Positions 1-7,124 of a stretch of 64,000 bases of DNA are shown here, piece by piece. Positions within the stretch are counted from its first letter, which is position 1. Every line of letters begins with the position of its first letter. A program made the position numbers and the translations under genes. Under the pieces are notes generated by a model, which was not told the DNA's origin, did no database searches, and saw only the letters and a list, made by a program, of their open reading frames with translations. This stretch comes from Mycobacterium marseillense (GTDB lineage Bacteria; Actinomycetota; Actinomycetes; Mycobacteriales; Mycobacteriaceae), in the NCBI RefSeq assembly GCF_010731675.1, contig NZ_AP022584.1, positions 124,001 to 188,000 on the forward strand, read 5' to 3'.

Positions 1-498
1 ATCGGCGTTGGTAACGCCGTAGGTGGTCATGTAGCGCTGGGCGTGCAAGGCGACCCAGGCGGCCGGTGTCATGAATCCAAACGGCGCATAGGGGGCCATC
101 CATAGTGGCGTTACGCCCGCTTGACGGCCGGCGCCCCCAAAGCGGAATCCGGAACGTTCGTTGAACGCGCGGTAGCACACCACCGCCTCTGCCACGCCGG
201 TCGCGACCGCCATGGCGGCCTGCATGACGGTTCCCGCGGCCGCGCCACCGCCGTGTGGGACCCTGGTGAAGAACGTCAAATCCCGGATGCCGGCATTGCG
301 CGCGACCTCGATCTCCTCGTTGTCGTCGACGCTGAAGGTGACCATGCCGTCGATGTCGGCGGGACGAAGGCCGGCGTCGTCGATGGCGGCTTTGACTGCC
401 TCGCAGGCCAGTTGCATTTCACTGCGGCCGGATTCTTTGGAGAACTCGGTTTGGCCGATCCCGGCGAGGGCGGCTTTGCCGCCGATACCGTTGTTCAT
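1..498 (-). CDS. Ltp2-like thiolase-fold aldolase (lipid-transfer protein), 3' end outside the window
   Basis: The minus strand is open from an ATG at 498 to the window edge, giving 166 residues without a stop, so the C-terminus is missing. The N-terminus has the Ltp2/SCP-x thiolase look, with AGIGQTEFSKESGRSE near residue 13, PHGGGAAAGTV and AVATGVAEAVVCYRAFNERSG. Known Ltp2 proteins cleave the C17 side chain of 17-hydroxy steroid CoA thioesters by retro-aldol reaction together with the DUF35 domain of ChsH2. The ATG overlaps the stop of the upstream MaoC gene (ATGA). It is the last visible gene of an igr-like operon. The family is clear; the substrate is inferred only from operon order. Confidence 0.9.
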   Translation of the reverse strand, partial: MNNGIGGKAALAGIGQTEFSKESGRSEMQLACEAVKAAIDDAGLRPADIDGMVTFSVDDNEEIEVARNAGIRDLTFFTRVPHGGGAAAGTVMQAAMAVATGVAEAVVCYRAFNERSGFRFGGAGRQAGVTPLWMAPYAPFGFMTPAAWVALHAQRYMTTYGVTNAD

Positions 499-947
499 GC
501 ATCCACGCCTTCGAGCAGGCTGAGTACCGCGGTCCCGGAGACGTGATCGCCAAGGCTGTTGGTGCCCTTGAAGGTGACCTCGATGAATCCTTCGCCGTCG
601 GCCGACGATTTGTCCGTGACGGATCCCGTGAATCGCATCGGGTCGTTCGGGTATGCCGGCACACCGAGACGGATGGATAATTTCTTGATCATCGCCTCGG
701 GGCCCGCCCAGTCATGCAGGAACTTCGCGCAAAGTCCGTTGGTCGTCAGGATATTCAAGAAAATGTCCTTCGATCCCTGGGAATTCGCGAAATCGCGATC
801 ATGGTGTACGGGCATGTAGTCACGGGATGCGATGGCGCCGGCGACGATCAGTGTGGTGGTCACCGGAACGTCCATCGGCGTGACTTCGTCGCCCACCTTG
901 ATGGAGTTCCACGCCAGCGTGGTGGTGCGGTCGACGGTGGAGGTCAT
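495..947 (-). CDS. MaoC-like enoyl-CoA hydratase subunit, ChsH1-like
   Basis: This 150-residue single-hotdog protein carries YMPVHHDRDFANSQGSKDIF around residues 50-70 and WAGPEAMIKKLSIRLGVP further on, both hallmarks of ChsH1 (Rv3541c). In M. tuberculosis ChsH1 pairs with the MaoC part of ChsH2 to hydrate the side-chain enoyl-CoA. The HHDRD segment holds the expected catalytic Asp/His. The ATG at 947 is preceded by GGAAGGAAA at a good distance, and it overlaps the stop of the acyl-CoA dehydrogenase upstream; its own stop overlaps the next gene's ATG. It probably works as a heteromer with the MaoC protein at 2487-3038. Confidence 0.9.
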   Translation of the reverse strand: MTSTVDRTTTLAWNSIKVGDEVTPMDVPVTTTLIVAGAIASRDYMPVHHDRDFANSQGSKDIFLNILTTNGLCAKFLHDWAGPEAMIKKLSIRLGVPAYPNDPMRFTGSVTDKSSADGEGFIEVTFKGTNSLGDHVSGTAVLSLLEGVDA

Positions 948-2053
948 GTGTTTCCTTCCGAGTATGCGGCGCCGAGACGGGCGAGTTGTTGAGGGGCCGA
1001 TCCCAGCGACAGTTCGATTTGCTTGGCCCACAGGAAATAGCGGTGAAGCGGGTAGGTGACGTCGATGCCCATACCGCCGTGGACCTGTTGTGCCGACGCG
1101 ACGACCCGCGCTCCGGCTTCGGCCGCCCAGAACTTGGCGATGGCGGCCTCGCGGGCCGCGGGTCGGCCATCCGCGATCAGCCACGCCGCGTGCCAGGTGG
1201 TCCACCGTATCGCCTCGACGTCGATGAACGCATCGGCCAGCCGCTGCTGCACGGCCTGAAATGAGCCGATCGGCCTACCGAACTGCTCGCGTTGGCTCGT
1301 GTAGCTTGCGGCGATCTTCAACGCCCGCTCGGTCACGCCGACCTGCATGGCGCAGAGTCCGACGAGCGCCCGAGTGTACAGCGAGTCGACGGCATCCCGG
1401 CCGCCGGCTTTGTTGAGTCGGTGCCCGACGGCACCAGTGAATTCGACGTCGGCGTAGGGCTCGCCGTTGGTGATTTCGGCCGGTGTGACTAGGACGCCCT
1501 CGGTAGCCGTCTCGACGACGAACAGGCCCGGCCCGTCGTCGGCGTGTGCCGAAACCACGATGGCGTCGGCAAGCTGCGCGGCGGGCACGAGCTCCTTGGC
1601 GCCGTCCAAGATCCAGGCGTCGCCATCGGGCCGTGCGGTGGTGCGTGGGGCGGCCGGGTCGGAGCTTCCCGGTTCGAGGAGCGCGGCGGTCAGGATCGTG
1701 CTTCCCTCCACCACCTTCGGTAGGTACCGCCGCTGAATGGTCGAGTCACCATGCCGCGCAATCGTATCCGCGCCGAGCACCAAGGTCGCATAGACAGGCA
1801 CTGGCGCGACGCTCCAGCCCACTTCCGCGAGCAGCACGCCGAGGTCGAGGAAGCTGCCACCGCTGCCGCCGACGGATTCGGGTAGCGCGATGCCCAGCAA
1901 GTCCGACGACGCCAGCTCACGCCATAGCGCGGGGTCGAAACGATTCTCGCCCGAATCCAACTCGGTGAGGTGTTCGGGCGTGGCGCGGTGCTCGAAGAGC
2001 TGGCGGGCCACCTTGCCGACGGTCTCTTGTTCTTCGGTGAAGGAAAAATCCAT
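944..2053 (-). CDS. Acyl-CoA dehydrogenase, FadE28-like (ChsE-type subunit)
   Basis: The product has 369 residues beginning MDFSFTEEQETVGKVARQLF. Its end, GGMGIDVTYPLHRYF followed by LGSAPQQLARLG, matches the FadE28 pattern, and SQREQFGRPIGSFQAVQQRL is the usual acyl-CoA dehydrogenase helix. FadE28 forms an alpha2beta2 enzyme with FadE29 that desaturates a shortened steroid side chain. The partner here would be the gene at 3035-4234. The ATG at 2053 was chosen because the dehydrogenase fold starts there; a longer frame upstream overlaps the DUF35 gene and looks non-coding. A 20-bp gap separates it from that gene, the only non-overlapping junction in this operon. Confidence 0.92.
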   Translation of the reverse strand: MDFSFTEEQETVGKVARQLFEHRATPEHLTELDSGENRFDPALWRELASSDLLGIALPESVGGSGGSFLDLGVLLAEVGWSVAPVPVYATLVLGADTIARHGDSTIQRRYLPKVVEGSTILTAALLEPGSSDPAAPRTTARPDGDAWILDGAKELVPAAQLADAIVVSAHADDGPGLFVVETATEGVLVTPAEITNGEPYADVEFTGAVGHRLNKAGGRDAVDSLYTRALVGLCAMQVGVTERALKIAASYTSQREQFGRPIGSFQAVQQRLADAFIDVEAIRWTTWHAAWLIADGRPAAREAAIAKFWAAEAGARVVASAQQVHGGMGIDVTYPLHRYFLWAKQIELSLGSAPQQLARLGAAYSEGNT

Positions 2054-2073
2054 GTTCGCCTGGTGCCTCGTGT

Positions 2074-2487
2074 TCAGCGCGCGGGCCGGAACTGGTGCAG
2101 CACCAGCTCGTCCCCGCTCGGGATTGCTTCGAACTTCTCGTAGAAGACCTCGACGGGCATCCCGACGTCGATGGCTGCCGGTTCGATATCGCACAGGTTC
2201 GACACGATGCGGACGCCTTCGTCAAGCTCTATCAGTGCCACGACATAGGGGTATTGGAGGAAGGGGAGTGGCGGGTATTGCGGCATCACGAAGCTGTAAA
2301 CCGTTCCGCACCCGGTTGATTCGATGGAATCCCAGTTGAGTGACTGGCAATTCCCACACATCGGGCGGGGCGGCACCCGCAACGTCTTGCAGTCGGCGCA
2401 TCGCTGGATCAGCAGCTTATGGTCCTCAAGGCCCGACCAAAAGAATTCGGTGTCCGGGCTGATCGACGGAGCGAGTCTGGTCGCCAT
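2074..2487 (-). CDS. Zn-ribbon/OB-fold DUF35 protein, free-standing equivalent of the ChsH2 C-terminal domain
   Basis: The 137-residue protein has a rubredoxin-like zinc ribbon, CADCKTLRVPPRPMCGNC near residues 30-47, followed by an OB fold (TVYSFVMPQYPPLPFLQYPY). DUF35 proteins partner thiolase-like enzymes; in ChsH2 this domain is needed for Ltp2 retro-aldolase activity. In M. tuberculosis it is fused behind a MaoC domain, but here it is a separate gene whose ATG overlaps the MaoC stop (ATGA at 2487). The summed length of the two proteins, 320 residues, is close to a fused ChsH2. It probably binds the Ltp2-like protein encoded at 1-498. Confidence 0.9.
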   Translation of the reverse strand: MATRLAPSISPDTEFFWSGLEDHKLLIQRCADCKTLRVPPRPMCGNCQSLNWDSIESTGCGTVYSFVMPQYPPLPFLQYPYVVALIELDEGVRIVSNLCDIEPAAIDVGMPVEVFYEKFEAIPSGDELVLHQFRPAR

Positions 2488-3038
2488 CAGCTTCCCGTCT
2501 TGAATCGCAGCGTGCGGAACCATTGGCGGCCGATGACTTCGCCGTTCTGATCGCGGTAGGTGGTCACCCACGTGACGAAGAATCCGTTGCCCATCGCGGT
2601 CGTCTTCTCGTCGGAGATCGAGTCGAAAACCGTCTCACCGGTGATCACGTCGCCGACGCGGGGATAGCGTTCGATCTCGAACTCCGAGTTTGTCGCGATG
2701 ATGCCCGTGTAGCCCGCGTCGGACAGGAATTGCAGCGGATTCGTCTTGATCTCGATCGGCACGCCGCCGCGCTCATGGATGCCGGCGAGCTTGGGCGGAG
2801 GCATCGTCCAGCTCTGCAACATCACCGGCGGGGAAACCAGGGCACCGTAGCGGGAGTTCTCTGCGAACTCGGGATCAAGGTAGGCGGGATTCATGTCGTC
2901 CAACGCGTACGCCCAGTGCCGGATCATCGCGGCGTTCACCGGATCAGGGGCGCGGGAGGGTCTGCCGACTCCGTCGGTGGGCGTCCCGATCAACGCGTCG
3001 AGGCGCTCGCGCAGGTCGTCTTTGGCTAGCTCTGTCAC
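2487..3038 (-). CDS. FAS1-type MaoC hydratase, free-standing equivalent of the ChsH2 N-terminal domain
   Basis: The 183-residue protein starts at a GTG (3038) that overlaps the stop of the preceding acyl-CoA dehydrogenase. MIRHWAYALDDMNPAYLDPE near residue 38 and YPRVGDVITGETVF near residue 126 are typical of the non-catalytic hotdog half of two-part MaoC hydratases. In ChsH1-ChsH2 this half binds the CoA ester while ChsH1 supplies the catalytic residues. The gene sits directly ahead of the DUF35 gene with a 1-bp overlap. I see no sign of a recent frameshift: the stop and the next ATG share bases as in a normal coupled pair. Confidence 0.9.
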   Translation of the reverse strand: MTELAKDDLRERLDALIGTPTDGVGRPSRAPDPVNAAMIRHWAYALDDMNPAYLDPEFAENSRYGALVSPPVMLQSWTMPPPKLAGIHERGGVPIEIKTNPLQFLSDAGYTGIIATNSEFEIERYPRVGDVITGETVFDSISDEKTTAMGNGFFVTWVTTYRDQNGEVIGRQWFRTLRFKTGS

Positions 3039-4234
3039 GTGGATTTCCCCTTTCCGGAGGCCCGCGCGTCTCGGGGTGCGCGGGGCATCCCAAGGCCGGC
3101 CATAGCGATGATGTCGCGTTGAAGCTCGTTGGCTCCGCCGCCGAACGTGTTGATGACCGCCAGGCGGTATGCGCTCTCCAACTCGCCCTTGAGCGGCGCC
3201 GCCGAGCCCTTGCGCACACCGGCTTGTCCCACCACTTCGAGCAGTTCGCGGGCGACCTGCTGGGTGAGCTCGGTGCCGAATACCTTTGCCGCGGAGGCCT
3301 CGCCCATCCCGAGTGCGCCCGAGCTCATGGTCGCGTTGACGCGCAGGTTCAGCAGGCGGTAGGCGGCGACTTGCGCTTCGACTCGGGCCAGGGCCTGCCG
3401 CACCCAGGGCTGGTCGATGACCATGCCTTCGTCGAGCGGTGTCGTCGATGCCCATTTGAGCGTCTTGATGAACAGCGGCTCCAGGGCACCGAGATTGCCC
3501 AGGGCGGCGCGTTCTAGGTTGAGTTGGTTCGTCACGAGCGTCCAGCCCTGGTTTTCGCCGAGCACGATGGCGCTCTCGGGTACCCGGACGTCATCGTAGA
3601 AGGTGTAGTAGGTGGACACCCCCGGCATCGTGTGTAGCGGCTTCCAGGAGAAGCCGGGTGAGTCGGTCGGCACGATGAACAGGGTGATTCCCTTGTGCTT
3701 CTTGACGGTTGGGTCGGTGCGTGCCGCCAGCCAGATGTAGTCGGCGAACTCCGCACCGCTGGTGAACATCTTGGAACCGTTGATGACGAACTCGTTGCCA
3801 TCGCGTACCGCGGTGGTACGTAGCGACGCGAGGTCGCTGCCGGCGCCCGGCTCCGAGTAGCCGATCGCGAAATCGACGGTGCCCTTGAGGATCGCCGGGA
3901 GGAACTTGGCCTTTTGCTCCTCGGTGCCGTACTGAATGAGCGTGGGGCCTACGGTATTCAGGGTGACAAACGGCAACGGCGCGTTGACCTTCCGCGCCTC
4001 CTCCGAGAAGATGTACTGCTCCAGCGCGGTCAGCCCGCCACCACCGTATTCAGCCGGCCAGGCGACTCCGAGTAGCCCGGCCTCGCCGAGAGCACGCCTG
4101 CACTCGGTCATCGCGGCACCGCCCTCGGTGAGGTTGGCCACGGCGGCGCGGCGCTCCGGGGTCATCACGGCCTCGAGTCGGGTCCGGTAGTCCTTTCGGA
4201 GCTGATCCTGTTCAGGCGTGTAGTCGAAGTCCAT
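3035..4234 (-). CDS. Acyl-CoA dehydrogenase, FadE29-like (ChsE-type subunit)
   Basis: The 399-residue protein has the full acyl-CoA dehydrogenase layout: VAWPAEYGGGGLTALEQYIF, then GYSEPGAGSDLASLRTTAVR, GSKMFTSGAEFADYIWLAAR and a C-terminal FGGGANELQRDIIA. These segments match FadE29 (Rv3543c). It likely forms a heterotetramer with the FadE28-like gene at 944-2053. The ATG at 4234 shares bases with the P450 stop, so the pair is translationally coupled. The extreme C-terminus is basic (GKGKST). Confidence 0.92.
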   Translation of the reverse strand: MDFDYTPEQDQLRKDYRTRLEAVMTPERRAAVANLTEGGAAMTECRRALGEAGLLGVAWPAEYGGGGLTALEQYIFSEEARKVNAPLPFVTLNTVGPTLIQYGTEEQKAKFLPAILKGTVDFAIGYSEPGAGSDLASLRTTAVRDGNEFVINGSKMFTSGAEFADYIWLAARTDPTVKKHKGITLFIVPTDSPGFSWKPLHTMPGVSTYYTFYDDVRVPESAIVLGENQGWTLVTNQLNLERAALGNLGALEPLFIKTLKWASTTPLDEGMVIDQPWVRQALARVEAQVAAYRLLNLRVNATMSSGALGMGEASAAKVFGTELTQQVARELLEVVGQAGVRKGSAAPLKGELESAYRLAVINTFGGGANELQRDIIAMAGLGMPRAPRDARASGKGKST

Positions 4235-5427
4235 CAGTTGTTCGCTCCCAGCCGGACCGGCATGCGTTTCACGCCGGGCACCATGGTGGCGCGAAGTCGT
4301 GACACGTCGCCGGTGAGCTCGATCGTGGGATAAGCGCCCAGCAGCACCTCGAACATCACCCGGGCTTCCAGGCGGGCGAGCTGCGCGCCAAGACAGGCGT
4401 GCTCACCGGCTCCGAATGCTATGTGAGGGTTGGGATTACGGGTGATATCGAACTCTTCGCAGGTGGGCCCGAAGATCTCTTCGTCGCGATTGGCGGCGCC
4501 GTAGAGCATGACGACGGTGTCGCCGGCCTTGATCTGTTGGCCGCGGATCTCGATGTCCTCGGTGGCGTGGCGGGCCATGTGGGTGACCGGGCTGGTGTAT
4601 CTCAGCATCTCCTCGACCGCGCTGGGTAGCAGCGATGGGTTCGATCGGAGCAGCGCGAACTGGTCGGGGTGGTCGATCAGGGCCAACGTGCCCAATGCGA
4701 TGAGGTTGCGCGTGGTTTCGTTGCCGGCGACCAACAGCAAGAAGGAGAAGTTGAGCAGATCCGCATCGGACAGCCGCTCGCCATCGACCTCGGCCGCAGC
4801 CAGGATGCTCAGCAGATCATCCTGCCCGCTGACCTCGCCGGAGCGCCGCGCACCGATGAGCTTGGTGAAGTATTCATAGAGTTCACCGAGCGCGACGATC
4901 GAGTCCAGCTCGATGTCTGGGTCGGCGGTGCCGACCGCCGCGTCCGACCACGCGCGGAATTGCTCCCAGTCTTCGGGCGGGGCACCTAGCATCTCTGCGA
5001 TCATCCGGGTGGGAAGAGGCGCGGCAATCTCCTCGGCGAACTCGTAATCTCGCGATGGGTCGATACTGTCGATGATGCCCTTCACGATCTGGCGCACCTT
5101 GGGCTCGAGCAACTGCACCTGCCGGCGGGTGAAGCCGGAGTTGATGAGCTTGCGGAGCTGCCGGTGGCGGGGAGGGTCGGTGAAAATGAGGTTGCCTTCC
5201 TGAACGGGTTCAGGCTGGCTGGGATCCGGAATCGTGATGCCCTTCGTCGACGAGAAGGTGAGTGGGTGGCCCGAAACGTAGCGGACATCCTCGTACTTCA
5301 ATAGCGCCCAGAAGTTGGTGACGTCGTTCCACACCACTGGCGTCGTGTTGCGGAGTTCCCGGTAGGCCGGGTAGGGATCGCCGGCGTAGAAGTCCGGAGA
5401 GTGCAAGGGAACAGTAGAAGTGGGCAC
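4234..5427 (-). CDS. Cytochrome P450, first gene of the igr-like operon
   Basis: The 397-residue P450 has the I-helix AGNETTR, the ExxR segment EEMLRYTSP and the heme loop FGAGEHACLG with the cysteine ligand near residue 345. It occupies the position of cyp125 in the igr operon, where the P450 oxidises the terminal methyl of the side chain. I chose the GTG at 5427 because AGGAAGG lies 5-6 bases ahead of it; an upstream ATG at 5472 would overlap the operator-like dyad at 5471-5486 and has no ribosome site. The enzyme should need a ferredoxin and reductase from elsewhere. The P450 subfamily is not certain. Confidence 0.93.
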   Translation of the reverse strand: MPTSTVPLHSPDFYAGDPYPAYRELRNTTPVVWNDVTNFWALLKYEDVRYVSGHPLTFSSTKGITIPDPSQPEPVQEGNLIFTDPPRHRQLRKLINSGFTRRQVQLLEPKVRQIVKGIIDSIDPSRDYEFAEEIAAPLPTRMIAEMLGAPPEDWEQFRAWSDAAVGTADPDIELDSIVALGELYEYFTKLIGARRSGEVSGQDDLLSILAAAEVDGERLSDADLLNFSFLLLVAGNETTRNLIALGTLALIDHPDQFALLRSNPSLLPSAVEEMLRYTSPVTHMARHATEDIEIRGQQIKAGDTVVMLYGAANRDEEIFGPTCEEFDITRNPNPHIAFGAGEHACLGAQLARLEARVMFEVLLGAYPTIELTGDVSRLRATMVPGVKRMPVRLGANN

Positions 5428-5470
5428 CGCATGCCTTCCTTGGACACTGGGCTGACCGGACAGATAATGC

Positions 5471-5486
5471 AAGAATGTCCGTTTCC
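5471..5486. promoter_or_regulatory. Operator-like dyad, igr-like operon
   Basis: AAGAATGTCCGTTTCC reads on the other strand as GGAAAC-N4-ATTCTT. It is 44 bases upstream of the P450 start and is nearly the same as the dyad at 38791. It belongs to the recurring GRGAAT-N4-RTTNTC family of this window. Confidence 0.55.
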
Positions 5487-5593
5487 ATGTTGTCTACAGG
5501 AGAGCTAGATCATCTGTCAATCGCCGCATATTTGGCTAGAGCTGGCTCAAATTAGCTGTTGACGGCGTTGCGGTCGGCGTGTACACACAGGTT

Positions 5594-5609
5594 GAGTATG
5601 TAAGTTATC
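5594..5609. promoter_or_regulatory. Operator-like dyad, aldehyde dehydrogenase operon
   Basis: GAGTATGTAAGTTATC fits the N4-spaced dyad family and resembles the copy at 11939. It is 54 bases upstream of the aldehyde dehydrogenase ATG. Together with the copy at 5471 it places one site in front of each divergent operon. Confidence 0.5.
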
Positions 5610-5663
5610 TCGGTGGCGTCGCCCGCGCTGCTTCATGATCGTGCAGTCAGGAAGGCAGGCAGG

Positions 5664-7124
5664 ATGGCTGGGTCGCGTTCGCTCCTCGAGGCATACGGTC
5701 ACTACATCGGCGGCCAGTGGACCGACCCGGACAGCGGACGCTACGACGTCGTCAATCCCGCCACCGAGGCGGTGATCCAAACGGCGCCCGACGCGAGCGT
5801 GGCGCAGGTCCGGCAGGCGGTCGCCGCGGCCAGGTCCGCCTTCGATACGGGTCCGTGGCCCGCGGCCGCGCCCGCGGAACGGGCCCGATGCCTGCAACAA
5901 CTCAGCGATGCGCTGATGGCCAGGGACGAGGAGGTCTACGAACTCGCGCAGGCTGAGTGGGGTTGTTCCGCAAACGAACGGCTGATTCACGTCGACGGAC
6001 CGGCATTCATGGTCGGCCATGCCGCTCAGCTCGCCACGGAGCCCGCCGAGGCGCCGATGGATGCGTGGGGGGCCGCGGGCACCACGCTGCTGCGCTACGA
6101 ACCGCTCGGTGTGGTGGCGGCCATGACGCCGTGGAACTTCCCGCACACCCTCAACGTCATGAAGCTGGGCGCGGCACTGGCGGCGGGAAATACGCTGGTG
6201 CTCAAGCCTTCGCCGCTGACACCGCTGGCAGGGCTGGCGTTGGCGCGAATCATCGACGAGGACACGGACATTCCCCCCGGCGTCGTCAACGTGGTGACGC
6301 CGACCAGCGTCGAAGCCAGCAGGAGCCTGACCTTGGATCCGAGGGTCGACATGGTGAGCTTCACCGGTAGCTCTGCCGTCGGCCGCGACGTGATGGCAGG
6401 CGCGGCGACCACGATGAAGCGCGTTCTGCTGGAATGCGGGGGCAAGTCGGCGACCATCCTGCTGCCCGACGTCGACGTCAGCGACGACCTGTTGGAACGG
6501 CTGTTGTTCGAGGGATGCACGATGCATGCCGGTCAAGCCTGCATTCTCAACAGCAGGTTGCTGCTGCCCGAGGCGATCCACGACGAGGTGGTGGACCGGC
6601 TCGCCGCACTGTCCCGCGGGGTCGTGATCGGCGATCCCGTCGATCCGGCGGTCACCATGGGTCCGTTGATCAGCCGCGAGCACCTCGACCGTGTCGAGGG
6701 ATTCGTCAAACGCGCCGAAGCCGACGGCGCGACCGTCGTGGCCGGGGGAGCCCGCCCGAAGGATCTGAGCAGCGGTTTCTATTTCGAGCCAACGATACTC
6801 ACCGACGCATCCGCCGATTCGTACATCGCGCAGGAGGAGGTGTTCGGTCCCGTGCTGACCGTGTTGCGGTATCGCGACGACGACGACGCGGTGACCATCG
6901 CCAACAATTCGTCCTACGGGCTCGGCGGGGCGGTGTGGGGAAGCGACATCGACCGTGCGGTGGCCATCGCCCGCCGGATCAGGACCGGACAGGTTTCGGT
7001 CAACGGCACGATCCCCGGCGACGCGCCGTTCGGAGGCTTCAAGCAGAGCGGCATCGGTCGGGAGGGCGGCGTGATGGGACTGCGGGCCTACATGGAGCCC
7101 AAGGCCATCGGGATACCCGCGTGA
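5664..7124 (+). CDS. NAD(P)-dependent aldehyde dehydrogenase
   Basis: The 486-residue protein contains the family motifs TPWNFPHTLN (residues 155-164), LLECGGKS with catalytic Glu257, and HAGQACILN with catalytic Cys293. It ends with the usual PFGGFKQSGIGREGG region. It should oxidise an aldehyde to a carboxylate, plausibly one made by the neighbouring P450 or by a retro-aldol step. The ATG at 5664 follows GGAAGGCAGGCAGG; the GTG at 5613 is less likely. Its stop overlaps the GTG of the CoA-transferase, which can activate the resulting acid. Confidence 0.93.
   Translation: MAGSRSLLEAYGHYIGGQWTDPDSGRYDVVNPATEAVIQTAPDASVAQVRQAVAAARSAFDTGPWPAAAPAERARCLQQLSDALMARDEEVYELAQAEWGCSANERLIHVDGPAFMVGHAAQLATEPAEAPMDAWGAAGTTLLRYEPLGVVAAMTPWNFPHTLNVMKLGAALAAGNTLVLKPSPLTPLAGLALARIIDEDTDIPPGVVNVVTPTSVEASRSLTLDPRVDMVSFTGSSAVGRDVMAGAATTMKRVLLECGGKSATILLPDVDVSDDLLERLLFEGCTMHAGQACILNSRLLLPEAIHDEVVDRLAALSRGVVIGDPVDPAVTMGPLISREHLDRVEGFVKRAEADGATVVAGGARPKDLSSGFYFEPTILTDASADSYIAQEEVFGPVLTVLRYRDDDDAVTIANNSSYGLGGAVWGSDIDRAVAIARRIRTGQVSVNGTIPGDAPFGGFKQSGIGREGGVMGLRAYMEPKAIGIPA

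Noticed and set aside
2487..2489. Possible frameshift splitting a fused ChsH2 gene
   Set aside because: The MaoC protein ends with a normal stop overlapping a proper ATG (ATGA), the same junction as the other genes in the operon, so two genuine genes are more likely.
5428..5663. KstR-type operator in the igr-like divergent promoter
   Set aside because: I found no TnnAACnnGTTnnA dyad there; the two dyads present belong to the GAGAAT family.
6434..7120. Plus-strand extension upstream of the CoA-transferase
   Set aside because: It overlaps the aldehyde dehydrogenase in another frame; the GTG at 7121 with a GTGA overlap gives the normal CaiB start.
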